A DNA stretch of 43,004 nucleotides. Origin: Vibrio scophthalmi LMG 19158. Its GTDB lineage: Bacteria > Pseudomonadota > Gammaproteobacteria > Enterobacterales > Vibrionaceae. This document shows positions 19,131 to 28,151 of the stretch, piece by piece. Below the pieces are notes generated by a model. It was not told where the DNA came from and ran no database searches. It was given only the letters and a program-made list of their open reading frames with translations. Made by a program: the position numbers and the translations under genes. How positions within the stretch are numbered: position 1 is the stretch's first letter; every line of letters starts with the position of its first letter. The stretch covers positions 1 through 43,004 of the forward strand of contig NZ_AFWE01000117.1 of assembly GCF_000222585.1 (NCBI RefSeq). Direction: 5' to 3'.

Positions 19131-19267
19131 GACAAATCACCTTTTAATAGGCAGACTTAACCCGCTCAAGAAAATTGAGAGTATTAAGTTGCGAATAACA
19201 AATATAAATAACGACTTATTTAGTTTATTTTTTTACTGCTCACGCAGCTTTTTATAGAAGGCGAGGG

Positions 19268-20053
19268 TTACTCGCCTCCAAATAAGACGACCGGGTTAGA
19301 GCTAAAGAGGTAGCCATCAAAATCCGGATCGTCAATATCTGACAGTTCGAGAAGTCGTTGTTTCACATTTTCAAGGTGTTGCCACATAGCGCTTTTTGCC
19401 GTGACCGGATCTTTACGCTGCATTGCAGCTAAAATCCGCGCATGATCTTCCATCCATTCCTGGCGGTAATCATGGCCACTAATACGTGAGTGAAGCTTTT
19501 GCCACATAGGACTTTGCTCGCGACGTTCCCAAGAGTTTTTCAGCATATCGACTAACACAGAGTTGTGGGTCGCTTCTGCAATACTCATGTGGAACTGTTC
19601 GTCACCGATGCAATGTTCACTTTGTGCCGCAAGTTCTTGGCGCTCTAATTTGAGCGCCGCACGCATTTTGGCAATATCTCCCGGCGTTACTTGTAATGCT
19701 GCAAATTCTGCAATATTACTCTCAAGTAACTGACGCGCCTGTAACATTTCAAAAGGTCCCGCATCATCAGTGATGATACGTTCACGATGGGGTGATTGGT
19801 TTGGAATATTAATCACATATACCCCAGAGCCTTTTTTCACTTCAACAAGATTTTCCAGCTCAAGCATAATGATTGCTTCTCGCACTACAGTACGGCTGAC
19901 ATCAAGTCTTTCCGCAATATCGCGCTCAGGCGGGAGACGATCGCCCACGTTATAGTGGCCATCACTCAATTCTTGTCGTAAAACCAAACCCAGTTCTTGG
20001 TAAGGACGTTTGGGTTCAAAAGGCATCATGATGATATTGTCGCTTCTTTCCAT
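19268..20053 (-). CDS. GntR/FadR family regulator, UxuR/ExuR-like
   Basis: This 261-residue repressor-type protein has an N-terminal winged helix (about 15-85: RPYQELGLVLRQEL, GDRLPPERDIAERLDVSRTVVREAIIMLELENLVEVKKGSGVYV) matching E. coli UxuR/ExuR. A helical FCD effector domain (about 100-235) carries DEQFHMSIAEATHN and DHARILAAM. It is expected to bind a hexuronate such as fructuronate and to release AATTGGTnnACCAATT sites. An operator-like palindrome lies 32 nt upstream, suggesting autoregulation. The start is uncertain: ATG 20053 has a poor ribosome site, while ATG 20029/20026 follows GAAAGAAGC. By function it would be the local UxuR. Confidence 0.9.
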   Translation of the reverse strand: MERSDNIIMMPFEPKRPYQELGLVLRQELSDGHYNVGDRLPPERDIAERLDVSRTVVREAIIMLELENLVEVKKGSGVYVINIPNQSPHRERIITDDAGPFEMLQARQLLESNIAEFAALQVTPGDIAKMRAALKLERQELAAQSEHCIGDEQFHMSIAEATHNSVLVDMLKNSWERREQSPMWQKLHSRISGHDYRQEWMEDHARILAAMQRKDPVTAKSAMWQHLENVKQRLLELSDIDDPDFDGYLFSSNPVVLFGGE

Positions 20054-20084
20054 TACTATTCACACCATCATAACTAACCAGAAT

Positions 20085-20100
20085 AATTGGTCAACCTATC
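20085..20100. promoter_or_regulatory. UxuR-type operator upstream of GntR gene
   Basis: AATTGGTCAACCTATC has one perfect half-site of the AATTGGTnnACCAATT palindrome, and the other is imperfect. It lies 32 nt before the GntR start. Confidence 0.55.
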
Positions 20101-20152
20101 TCAATAGTTATGTGGCAATACCTTAACTTCTCTAATAAAACGATTGACTAAT

Positions 20153-21136
20153 TTACTTAACTGATTGAATACGCTCGATCAAAGCGAACAGCTCAGGGTT
20201 ATTTTTCTTAACGTCGTCGTACATTGGTTGAACCGCAGTTACGAATGATGCTTTATCAACGTTAACGAATTTCACGCCAATTTCTTCTGCTTTAACGCGC
20301 TCTTCTTTTTCAGATTCAGCCCAAAGTGTTTTCATCAGCTGCATAGAGTTTAGTGCTGCTGTTTTAACTGCTTTTTGGTGCTCTTCAGATAGACCATCAA
20401 AAGCGTCAGTAGAAATTACCAATACGTCAGGAACCATTGTGTGCTCGTCTAGAGAGAAGTATTTAGATACTTCACTGTGACGGCTCATGCCGTATGAAGG
20501 GATGTTGTTTTCTGCTGCGTCTACAACGCCTTGTTGTAGTGCTGTGTATAGTTCACCGTACGCTAGAGGTGTTGGGTTGCCGCCTAGTGCTTCAACCATA
20601 GCGATCGCTGATGGGCTTGGCTGTACGCGTACTTTAAGACCTTTTAGATCTTCAGGCGTGTTGATTGGCTTATTGGTGTAGAAGCTACGTGCGCCTGCAT
20701 CGTAGTAAGTTAGACCAATGAAGCCACTGTCGCGTGATGATTCAAGGATCTCTTCACCAATTTGGCCTTCTTGCGTTGCATAGAAGTGTGCTTGATCACG
20801 GAAAAGGTAAGGCATGTTAAATGCAGAGTAGGCCGGAGCAAACGCTTCTAGTTCAGCTGCATTGGTTTTTACCATGTGCAGCGCGCCATTTTGCATCAGT
20901 TCCATTGACTCACGTTGAGAGCCAAGCTGTGCATCTGGGTAAATACGAATACGCACTTCGCCATCAGTGGTTTTACCCACTTCTTTCGCCATTGCGTCCA
21001 TCGCTTTGTGTACCGCGTGGTCACGAGTGTGGTTGTGGCTCAGTTTTAGAGTAGTTGCTGCAAAAGCTTGCGCACTCACACCAAATGTTAGTGCTGCACC
21101 GATCACTGCAGTCAGTAGACTCTTACGTGTTTTCAT
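20153..21136 (-). CDS. TRAP transporter periplasmic binding protein (DctP family), hexuronate
   Basis: This 327-residue exported protein has a signal peptide (MKTRKSLLTAVIGAALTFGVSAQAFA, cleaved near residue 26) and a DctP fold. Typical features are LKLSHNHTRDHAVHKAMDAM, a central LKVRVQPSPSAIAMVEALGGNPTPLAYGELYTALQQGVVDAAENNI segment containing the conserved substrate Arg (RVQ), and ALNSMQLMKTLW. It captures the substrate and hands it to DctQM, encoded divergently 314 nt away. Glucuronate or fructuronate is inferred as substrate from the surrounding pathway and shared operators. Confidence 0.93.
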   Translation of the reverse strand: MKTRKSLLTAVIGAALTFGVSAQAFAATTLKLSHNHTRDHAVHKAMDAMAKEVGKTTDGEVRIRIYPDAQLGSQRESMELMQNGALHMVKTNAAELEAFAPAYSAFNMPYLFRDQAHFYATQEGQIGEEILESSRDSGFIGLTYYDAGARSFYTNKPINTPEDLKGLKVRVQPSPSAIAMVEALGGNPTPLAYGELYTALQQGVVDAAENNIPSYGMSRHSEVSKYFSLDEHTMVPDVLVISTDAFDGLSEEHQKAVKTAALNSMQLMKTLWAESEKEERVKAEEIGVKFVNVDKASFVTAVQPMYDDVKKNNPELFALIERIQSVK

Positions 21137-21237
21137 TATTATTTCTCCGTGAGATGGAATCCGTTAATTTTGTAGGGATAACAAGTTTCGGAGCCAATCT
21201 TGCGACCAATTTACGTCATCGTCAAAGCAAAAAACAC

Positions 21238-21253
21238 AATTGGTTGAGCAATA
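21238..21253. promoter_or_regulatory. UxuR-type operator (imperfect)
   Basis: AATTGGTTGAGCAATA matches AATTGGTnnACCAATT with two mismatches. It is 34 bp (about three helical turns) from the next site. Confidence 0.5.
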
Positions 21254-21270
21254 TCACACTTACTGTCAAA

Positions 21271-21288
21271 GAATTGGTCAACCAATTC
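21271..21288. promoter_or_regulatory. UxuR-type operator (near-perfect palindrome)
   Basis: GAATTGGTCAACCAATTC is palindromic except for the two central bases. It is framed by a second inverted pair, CACACTT (21255-21261) and AAGTGTG (21289-21295). Confidence 0.7.
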
Positions 21289-21383
21289 AAGTGTGAAGTA
21301 GGTCACGGACGATGTGCTAGTAGTGAATATAATGCCCGCAGAAAAAGAAATGTTATTGAGTGAAGGATATGAGCGTGAGTTTG

Positions 21384-21399
21384 TATTGGTTGACCGGTA
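21384..21399. promoter_or_regulatory. UxuR-type operator close to dctQ
   Basis: TATTGGTTGACCGGTA keeps ATTGGT-nn-ACCGGT. It lies about 50 nt before the dctQ start, placed to block that promoter. Confidence 0.5.
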
Positions 21400-21449
21400 A
21401 CGATAATTTGCTCGTCATATGACATGACAGCGATGTTAAGGAAACAATA

Positions 21450-21962
21450 ATGAAAAAATTGGTCGAATACATCAATAAAGGCTTGGCAGGGTTTACTGTC
21501 TCGCTTTCAACTTTCCTCGTACTGTGTGTAGTTTGGCAGGTGTTGTCTCGCTACATTATTGGTCGCCCAAGTACCGTAACGGATGAACTAGCTCGCTATT
21601 TGTTTATGTGGGTTGCCCTTGTAGGTGCAGCTTACACCACTGGTCAAAAACGTCACCTTGCTATCGACCTATTAACTATGAAGTTAAAAGGTAAACGCAA
21701 AATCATTAACGAACTGATTATCCAAATCGCGATTGCGGTCTTTGCTTTGGTTGTATTGGTGTACGGCGGTTCGAACCTTGCGATTAAAACGCTAGCAACT
21801 GGTCAGCTAACTCCAGCTCTAGGTTGGGAAATGGGTTACATCTACTTCTGTCTTCCAATCAGTGGCGCATTGATGATTTTCTACTCAGTGGTTTATGCCA
21901 TCGAAAAAATCCAACAACTTATTTCTGGTGATGTGGCTCTAAGCGACGCACAACAAAACTAA
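21450..21962 (+). CDS. TRAP transporter small membrane subunit (DctQ family)
   Basis: This 170-residue protein has four membrane helices. DctQ features include FLVLCVVWQVLSRYIIGRPSTVTDELARYLFMWVALVGAAYTTGQKRHLAIDLL, with the conserved E in DELARY and the H in RHLAID. AAGGA lies in front of the ATG. It pairs with DctM, whose start is 20 nt downstream, and together they import the hexuronate captured by the divergently encoded DctP using a sodium gradient. Confidence 0.94.
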   Translation: MKKLVEYINKGLAGFTVSLSTFLVLCVVWQVLSRYIIGRPSTVTDELARYLFMWVALVGAAYTTGQKRHLAIDLLTMKLKGKRKIINELIIQIAIAVFALVVLVYGGSNLAIKTLATGQLTPALGWEMGYIYFCLPISGALMIFYSVVYAIEKIQQLISGDVALSDAQQN

Positions 21963-21982
21963 TTTCGAAGAGGAATTCCACA

Positions 21983-23284
21983 ATGGAATGGCAATTAATT
22001 CTTACTCTATTTGGCACGTTTGGTGTGCTATTGGCGCTGGGTATTCCAGTCTCGTTTGCGATTGGTCTGTCTTCGCTTGCGACTATTATGATGAGCTTGC
22101 CGCTGGAACCGGCGATTGCGGTAGTGGCGCAGCGTATGGCTGCTGGCTTGGATAACTTTGCACTATTGGCAATCCCTTTCTTTATCCTTGCGGGTAACAT
22201 CATGAACCAAGGCGGTATTGCAATCCGTCTTATTAACTTCGCTAAAGTACTGGGCGGTCAGCTACCAGGTTCACTAGCGCACGTTAACGTTCTTGCTAAC
22301 ATGATGTTTGGTTCAATCTCGGGTTCAGCGGTTGCGTCTGCAGCAGCAGTGGGCGGCACGATGGCGCCACTACAGAAGAAAGATGGCTACGATGAAGCGT
22401 TCAGCGCAGCGGTAAACATCACTTCTTGTCCTACTGGTCTATTGATCCCGCCAAGTAACACGCTAATCGTATTCTCACTGGTTTCTGGTGGTACATCGAT
22501 TGCAGCTCTTTTCCTTGCAGGTTACCTACCAGGTATCTTGATGGGTCTAAGCTTGATGGTTGTGGCAGGTATTATCGCCAAGCGTCGTGGCTACCCAGTT
22601 GCAGCGCGCCCAACACTAGCAGCGGTTTGGGATACCTTTATTAAAGCAGCACCGTCACTTCTTCTTATTGTTGTGATCATGGGCGGCATCATCGGCGGTA
22701 TCTTTACGGCAACAGAAGCATCAGCAATTGCTGTGGTTTACACGCTGGTTCTTGCGGTGGGTGTTTATCGTGAAGTAACGGTTCGTGATTTACCAAAAAT
22801 CGTGCTTGAGTCTGCGGTAACGACGTCAATTGTATTGCTATTGGTTGGCGCTTCAATGGGCATGTCTTGGGCAATGGCGAATGCTGATATCCCTTACATG
22901 ATTGCTGATGCACTACTAGCAGTTTCAGAAAACCCACTAATCATCCTATTGATCATCAACGTAATCCTTTTGATTGTTGGTATCTTCATGGATATGACAC
23001 CAGCGGTTCTGATCTTCACACCAATCTTCCTACCAATCGTGTTGGATATGGGCGTGGATCCAGTGCACTTCGGTATCATGATGACATTTAACCTTGCTAT
23101 CGGCCTATGTACTCCACCAGTGGGTAGTGCACTGTTTGTTGGTTGTTCGGTTGCAAACATCTCTATCGATAAAGTAATCAAGCCACTACTACCGTTCTAC
23201 GCGGCGCTATTCCTAGCACTATTGGCAATTACGTTTATCCCACAAATCAGCCTATTACTTCCACAGCTGATTCTAGGTTACTAA
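21983..23284 (+). CDS. TRAP transporter large membrane subunit (DctM family)
   Basis: This 433-residue inner-membrane permease has about 12 helices and is the ion-coupled translocator of the TRAP system. Conserved segments include LLAIPFFILAGNIMNQGGIA, MFGSISGSAVASAAAVG (re-entrant loop), TSCPTGLLIPPSNTLIVFSL, and MDMTPAVLIFTPIFLPIV with GLCTPPVGSALFVG near the end. A GAGG ribosome site precedes it. Co-transcribed with dctQ, and likely with uxuB 102 nt downstream. Confidence 0.95.
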   Translation: MEWQLILTLFGTFGVLLALGIPVSFAIGLSSLATIMMSLPLEPAIAVVAQRMAAGLDNFALLAIPFFILAGNIMNQGGIAIRLINFAKVLGGQLPGSLAHVNVLANMMFGSISGSAVASAAAVGGTMAPLQKKDGYDEAFSAAVNITSCPTGLLIPPSNTLIVFSLVSGGTSIAALFLAGYLPGILMGLSLMVVAGIIAKRRGYPVAARPTLAAVWDTFIKAAPSLLLIVVIMGGIIGGIFTATEASAIAVVYTLVLAVGVYREVTVRDLPKIVLESAVTTSIVLLLVGASMGMSWAMANADIPYMIADALLAVSENPLIILLIINVILLIVGIFMDMTPAVLIFTPIFLPIVLDMGVDPVHFGIMMTFNLAIGLCTPPVGSALFVGCSVANISIDKVIKPLLPFYAALFLALLAITFIPQISLLLPQLILGY

Positions 23285-23344
23285 TCTAGCGCTACAAATT
23301 TCGACTTTATACGATTTGATTATCGGATTTGCCTCCATCTAATC

Positions 23345-23373
23345 GCCTCGCAGTGCTTAATCGGCTGCGAGGC
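23345..23373 (+). promoter_or_regulatory. Hairpin just upstream of uxuB
   Basis: A perfect 9-bp stem GCCTCGCAG (23345-23353) / CTGCGAGGC (23365-23373) sits directly before the ribosome site (AAGGA) of uxuB and has no T-run. It could stabilise the downstream message or modulate translation. Confidence 0.45.
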
Positions 23374-23386
23374 CAAGGAAAAAACA

Positions 23387-24850
23387 ATGAAAACAATCGC
23401 AAATACCAACTTGAATGAACAAGTCATTCGTCCAACTTTCGCTCGCTCAAACCTGAAAACTCGTATTGTTCACCTTGGTTTTGGTGCTTTCCACCGTGCA
23501 CACCAAGCGCTATTCACCAATGAAATGCTAGAGAAGACCAACAGTGATTGGGGCATCTGTGAAGTAAACCTTTTTGGTGGCGAAGATCTGATTGAGCAGC
23601 TACGCGCACAAGACCACCTATACACAGTGGCAGAGAAGGGCGCAGAATCAACTGACGTAAAACTGATTGCCTCAGTAACTGAATCACTGCACCCAACATT
23701 AGATGGCAAAGCAGCGGTATTAGCGAAGATGACCGAAGCGCAAGTGGCGATCGTTTCGATGACCATCACTGAGAAAGGTTACTGCGCTGACCCTGCAACA
23801 GGTCGTCTAGACAAAAACAACGGCTTGATCATTGCTGATTTGGCCAACCCACAAGATCCAAGTTCGGCGATCGGTTACATCGTTGAAGCACTGCGTCAGC
23901 GCCGTGAAAAAGGCATCCAACCATTTACGGTGATGTCTTGCGATAACGTACAAGAGAACGGCCACGTAGCACGTGCAGCCGTTCTGGATTTCGCTAACTT
24001 GGTTGACGTTGAATTAGCATCATGGATTGAAGCGAACGTCACGTTCCCATGCACCATGGTTGACCGAATTGTTCCAGCTGCAACAGAAGAAACGCTGACT
24101 GAAATTGCTGAGCTTGTGGGTGTTGAAGACTTGTGCGGTATCGCTTGTGAGCCGTTCCGTCAATGGGTTATCGAAGACAACTTCGTTGCAGGCCGTCCAG
24201 ATTGGAACGTTGCTGGCGCAGAATTTGTTTCTGACGTGGTACCGTTTGAAGAAATGAAACTGCGCATGCTAAATGGCAGCCACTCATTCCTTGCTTACCT
24301 AGGCTTCCTAGGCGGCTACGCGCACATCTCTGACACCATGACGAATGATGATTACCGCACAGCGGCGTTCGATATGATGATGAAAGCGCAAGCGCCAACA
24401 CTGAATATGCCGGAAGGGACTGATCTAGAAGCGTACGCAACGTTGCTGATTGAGCGCTTTACCAACCCAAGTCTAAAACACCAAACATGGCAAATCGCGA
24501 TGGATGGCAGCCAGAAGATCCCACAACGTATGGGTGGCTCGCTACGTCATCACCTAGCGCAAGGTACGGACTTCAAATGGTTGGCAATGGGCATTGCTGG
24601 TTGGATGCGCTACGTTGGCGCTGTGACTGAACAAGGCGAAGCAATTGATGTACGCGACCCAATGGTTGAGCAGTTCCAAGCAATTTACGCCGAACATGGT
24701 TTGAACGTTTCTGCGGTGAAAGCGCTACTTTCAATTGAAGCAATTTTCGGTACAGATCTTATCGCTAACGAAACCTTCGTGAGCGCAGTGACCGATGCTT
24801 ACCAATTGATCCTAGATAAAGGTGCGCGCGCAGCCGTCGCCTCTCTTTAA
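23387..24850 (+). CDS. uxuB: D-fructuronate (mannonate) oxidoreductase, mannitol dehydrogenase family
   Basis: This 487-residue NAD-dependent enzyme reduces D-fructuronate to D-mannonate. The N-terminal Rossmann half carries IVHLGFGAFHRAHQALFTNEML (about 28-49) and VSMTITEKGYC. The C-terminal half carries MVDRIVPAAT and MKLRMLNGSHSFLAYLGFLGGY with the catalytic Lys (KLRMLNGSHS). The length fits UxuB. It follows the TRAP genes, and a weak terminator-like hairpin separates it from uxaC. Within the long-chain mannitol dehydrogenase family, fructuronate is favoured over tagaturonate because UxuA and UxaC are adjacent and no altronate genes (uxaA/uxaB) are seen. Confidence 0.92.
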   Translation: MKTIANTNLNEQVIRPTFARSNLKTRIVHLGFGAFHRAHQALFTNEMLEKTNSDWGICEVNLFGGEDLIEQLRAQDHLYTVAEKGAESTDVKLIASVTESLHPTLDGKAAVLAKMTEAQVAIVSMTITEKGYCADPATGRLDKNNGLIIADLANPQDPSSAIGYIVEALRQRREKGIQPFTVMSCDNVQENGHVARAAVLDFANLVDVELASWIEANVTFPCTMVDRIVPAATEETLTEIAELVGVEDLCGIACEPFRQWVIEDNFVAGRPDWNVAGAEFVSDVVPFEEMKLRMLNGSHSFLAYLGFLGGYAHISDTMTNDDYRTAAFDMMMKAQAPTLNMPEGTDLEAYATLLIERFTNPSLKHQTWQIAMDGSQKIPQRMGGSLRHHLAQGTDFKWLAMGIAGWMRYVGAVTEQGEAIDVRDPMVEQFQAIYAEHGLNVSAVKALLSIEAIFGTDLIANETFVSAVTDAYQLILDKGARAAVASL

Positions 24851-24863
24851 TCGATAAAATGAT

Positions 24864-24886
24864 GCCCTCCTTATGTGAGGGCTTCT
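24864..24886 (+). terminator. Weak terminator-like hairpin between uxuB and uxaC
   Basis: A short GCCCTC/GAGGGC stem is followed by TTCTTT. It probably gives partial termination within the operon. Confidence 0.5.
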
Positions 24887-24964
24887 TTGCTTTAAATCTT
24901 GCTGTTGTAAATAGTGCTTAAAATTTCTTTGGTGTGGGCGAGGCCGGCACCTACGGAGTAAAAA

Positions 24965-26389
24965 ATGAAAAATTTTTTGTGTGAAGACTTCTTACTATCT
25001 AACGATATCGCTCGCGAGCTATACCATGATTACGCCAAAGCGATGCCGATCTACGATTACCACTGCCACCTAAACCCAAAAGAAGTGGCTGAGAACCGTC
25101 AGTTCGAAAACCTAACTAAGATCTGGTTAGAAGGCGACCACTACAAGTGGCGTGGCATGCGTTCAGCTGGTGTACCTGAAGCGTTAATCACAGGCAGCGA
25201 AGCGTCAGATTACGAAAAGTTCCAAGCGTGGGCAAAAACCGTTCCGCAAACATTGGGTAACCCACTGTACCATTGGTCACACCTTGAGCTGCGTCGTCCA
25301 TTTGGTATTACTGGCAAACTGTTTGGCCCAGAAACTGCGGATCAAATTTGGCACGAGTGTAACGAGCTACTGGCAACACCTGAATTCTCAGCACGCGGCA
25401 TCATGAAACAGATGAATGTTGTGATGGCAGGTACCACTGACGACCCAATTCATTCGCTTGAATACCATAAAGCTATCGCCGAAGATGACAGCTTTGATGT
25501 TGAAGTTGCGCCAAGCTGGCGCCCAGACCGTGCGTTCAAAATTGAACTAGACGGTTTTGCGGAATACATGACTTTGCTAGGTGAAGTGGCAGATGTTGAA
25601 ATCACCCGCTTTACCGATCTACTGACTGCGTTAGAGCGTCGTCTAGAGCACTTTAGTGCACACGGTTGTCGCGCCGCTGACCACGGTATCGAAGTGGTTC
25701 GCTACGCTGCAGTACCAAGTGAAGCGACACTGGATGCAATGCTAACGCGCCGTCTGCAAGGTGAAACGCTGAGCGAACTAGAAATTGCCCAGTTCAGCAC
25801 GGCAGTTCAAGTGTGGCTAGGCAAGCAATACGCGAAAATGGGCTGGGTAATGCAGCTGCACATCGGTGCACAGCGTAACAACAGCACGCGTATGTTCCAA
25901 CTACTCGGCGCTGATGCAGGCTTTGACTCAATTGGTGACCGTCCGTTCGCACTGCAATTGTCTTGCTTAATGAACGCGATGGATATTACCAACGAGCTAC
26001 CAAAAACCATTCTTTACTGCCTAAACCCACGCGACAACGAAATGATGGCGACCATGATTGGTAACTTCCAAGGTGGCGGTATTGCAGGCAAGAGCCAATT
26101 CGGTTCTGGCTGGTGGTTCAACGATCAGAAAGATGGCATGGAACGTCAAATTCAGCAACTTTCTCAACTGGGTCTATTAAGTCAGTTTGTTGGTATGCTA
26201 ACAGACTCTCGTAGCTTCCTATCGTACACGCGCCATGAATACTTCCGTCGTATCCTTTGTAACATCATCGGCCAATGGGCAGTGAATGGCGAAGTGCCAA
26301 ACGACATCGCAATGTTGGGCAAAATGGTTCAAGACATCTGCTACCAAAACGCTAAATCTTACTTCGTTCTACCAGGAGAGAAAGCATGA
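24965..26389 (+). CDS. uxaC: Glucuronate isomerase
   Basis: This 474-residue enzyme isomerises D-glucuronate to D-fructuronate (and galacturonate to tagaturonate), the entry step of the pathway. Hallmarks are [24 protein letters not shown] (metal-binding HCH near residue 34), [33 protein letters not shown], and [24 protein letters not shown] near the end. Length is close to E. coli UxaC. GGAG lies upstream of the ATG. The stop overlaps the kdgK start (ATGA), so the two are translationally coupled. Confidence 0.97.
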   Translation: MKNFLCEDFLLSNDIARELYHDYAKAMPIYDYHCHLNPKEVAENRQFENLTKIWLEGDHYKWRGMRSAGVPEALITGSEASDYEKFQAWAKTVPQTLGNPLYHWSHLELRRPFGITGKLFGPETADQIWHECNELLATPEFSARGIMKQMNVVMAGTTDDPIHSLEYHKAIAEDDSFDVEVAPSWRPDRAFKIELDGFAEYMTLLGEVADVEITRFTDLLTALERRLEHFSAHGCRAADHGIEVVRYAAVPSEATLDAMLTRRLQGETLSELEIAQFSTAVQVWLGKQYAKMGWVMQLHIGAQRNNSTRMFQLLGADAGFDSIGDRPFALQLSCLMNAMDITNELPKTILYCLNPRDNEMMATMIGNFQGGGIAGKSQFGSGWWFNDQKDGMERQIQQLSQLGLLSQFVGMLTDSRSFLSYTRHEYFRRILCNIIGQWAVNGEVPNDIAMLGKMVQDICYQNAKSYFVLPGEKA

Positions 26390-27321
26390 AGCGTATTGCC
26401 TTAATCGGGGAATGCATGATTGAGTTAAATGGCGCGCCGTTTGGCGCCATGACTCAAGCGTTTGGTGGCGACTCACTCAATACAGCGGTTTACCTTGCAC
26501 GTGTTGCGGGTGAAAAAGTGGCGATTGATTACGTTTCAGCGCTAGGCACTGACGCCATCAGCAGCGGAATGCTTACACGTTGGCAACAAGAAGGTGTCGG
26601 CACCGATTTGGTGCTGCGTGACGAGACACGCCAACCGGGTCTGTACCTGATCCAGTTGGATGACCAAGGTGAGCGTACCTTCCTTTATTGGCGTAACCAA
26701 TCTGCGGCACGTTATATGATGCAGCATACGGATTTTGCCCAAATCGAAGCGGCGTTAACCAAGGTTGATATGGTGTATCTGAGCGGTATTAGCTTAGCGA
26801 TTCTACCCGCGGAAGATCGCACTAAGTTGGTGGCGCTGTTGGCAAACTTGCGTCAACAAGGTGTGGAAGTGGCGTTTGACTCAAACTATCGCCCAGCGCT
26901 ATGGCGTGATGCTGATGAAGCGCGCGAATGCTACCGTCAAGTGTTTGAGATCACCGATTTGGCACTGGTGACCAATGACGACGAAGCAAACCTGTGGGGC
27001 GATAGCGATGAGCACGCGACCTTAAACCGTCTACAAGCCGCGGGCGTGAAGAAAGCCGTGGTGAAAATGGGCGCGAAGGGCAATTTGTACCAAGAATTTG
27101 CGGCGGGTGATTTTGAGGCCATTGCGACCACGCCAGTGGAAACTGTCGTCGATACGACTTCGGCAGGTGACTCATTCAACGCCGGATTCTTAGCAGGCTA
27201 CCTACAAGGGAAAAATGCGCAGCAATGCTCGCGTCAAGGCCACCAATTGGCGGGTATCGTAATCCAACACAAAGGCGCGATCATCCCAACACATGCAACA
27301 GAAACGATTCGCTTTGTTTAG
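26386..27321 (+). CDS. kdgK: 2-keto-3-deoxygluconate kinase
   Basis: This 311-residue PfkB-family sugar kinase phosphorylates 2-keto-3-deoxygluconate to the 6-phosphate using ATP. It contains the N-terminal [22 protein letters not shown] (substrate binding), [10 protein letters not shown] (typical of KDG kinases), and the C-terminal signature [13 protein letters not shown] with catalytic Asp262. It overlaps uxaC by 4 nt, with a ribosome site inside the uxaC end. Confidence 0.95.
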   Translation: MKRIALIGECMIELNGAPFGAMTQAFGGDSLNTAVYLARVAGEKVAIDYVSALGTDAISSGMLTRWQQEGVGTDLVLRDETRQPGLYLIQLDDQGERTFLYWRNQSAARYMMQHTDFAQIEAALTKVDMVYLSGISLAILPAEDRTKLVALLANLRQQGVEVAFDSNYRPALWRDADEARECYRQVFEITDLALVTNDDEANLWGDSDEHATLNRLQAAGVKKAVVKMGAKGNLYQEFAAGDFEAIATTPVETVVDTTSAGDSFNAGFLAGYLQGKNAQQCSRQGHQLAGIVIQHKGAIIPTHATETIRFV

Positions 27322-27346
27322 CCAGTTCGATGTTTAGTCAGCTTGA

Positions 27347-27388
27347 TGATTAGACATTGGTGACTAGACATTGCTGACTAGATATTGA
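27347..27388 (+). repeat. Three tandem 14-bp repeats between kdgK and eda
   Basis: Imperfect copies TGATTAGACATTGG, TGACTAGACATTGC and TGACTAGATATTGA follow each other directly. No function is known; slippage or a local binding site is possible. Confidence 0.7.
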
Positions 27389-27422
27389 TGTAGAGAAACG
27401 GATTTAAAGTAAGGATTTAAAC

Positions 27423-28049
27423 ATGACTACGATTGCACAACAACTGGCTGAAATTAAAGTTATTCCAGTTATCGCGATTGACCGCGCAGAAGACATTATT
27501 CCTCTGGGAAAAGCACTAGCAGACAACGGTTTGCCAGCGGCTGAAATTACTTTCCGCTCAGATGCGGCAGTAGAAGCGATTCGTCTATTGCGTGAAGCGC
27601 AGCCAGATATGCTAATCGGCGCGGGTACCGTACTCAACCGCGAGCAGGCGATTGCGGCGAAGCAAGCCGGTGCGACCTTTGTGGTTTCACCAGGCTTTAA
27701 CCCAAATACGGTTAACGCATGCCGCGAAATTGGCATCGATATCGTACCGGGCGTGAACAACCCAAGCGCAGTGGAAGCGGCGATTGAAATGGGTCTAACT
27801 ACACTGAAATTCTTCCCTGCAGAAGCATCGGGCGGTATCAATATGCTGAAATCACTGCTAGGCCCTTACACGCAAATTCAGTTCATGCCAACGGGCGGCA
27901 TCAGCACTAAGAACGTTAACGACTATCTCGCGATTGATCGCGTGATCGCGTGTGGCGGCACTTGGATGGTGGATAAAGTCCTGATCAACGAAGGTCGTTG
28001 GGACGAGATTGGTCGCCTTGCACGCGAAGCCGCAGATTTGGTTAAATAA
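27423..28049 (+). CDS. eda: KDPG/KHG aldolase
   Basis: This 208-residue class I aldolase cleaves 2-keto-3-deoxy-6-phosphogluconate to pyruvate and glyceraldehyde-3-phosphate. The active-site residues are visible: Glu41 in AEITFR (Arg45 also conserved), IGAGTVLN, and the Schiff-base Lys129 in TLKFFPAE, followed by the phosphate-binding PTGGIS. Length matches the family. It is the last step of the local uronate pathway and the last gene before a strong terminator. Confidence 0.97.
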   Translation: MTTIAQQLAEIKVIPVIAIDRAEDIIPLGKALADNGLPAAEITFRSDAAVEAIRLLREAQPDMLIGAGTVLNREQAIAAKQAGATFVVSPGFNPNTVNACREIGIDIVPGVNNPSAVEAAIEMGLTTLKFFPAEASGGINMLKSLLGPYTQIQFMPTGGISTKNVNDYLAIDRVIACGGTWMVDKVLINEGRWDEIGRLAREAADLVK

Positions 28050-28080
28050 GCTCGCGCAGCAATCGTAACACCCTATTATT

Positions 28081-28106
28081 AAGGCTTCTTTCGAGAAGCC
28101 TTTTTT
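28081..28106 (+). terminator. Terminator after eda
   Basis: A 9-bp stem AAGGCTTCT/AGAAGCCTT with a UUCG tetraloop is followed by a T-run. Confidence 0.92.
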
Positions 28107-28151
28107 CGATAAGCCATTTAGAACGATATCAGTATTTTCTAGTGAGGCACT

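Larger units (their letters stand above)
21137..21449. promoter_or_regulatory. Divergent control region between dctP and dctQM
   Basis: This spacer contains the promoters of both transporter transcripts and three UxuR-type palindromes (21238-21253, 21272-21287 and 21384-21399), listed separately. A further half-site (ACCAATTT) lies near 21205. No gene is supported. Confidence 0.6.
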
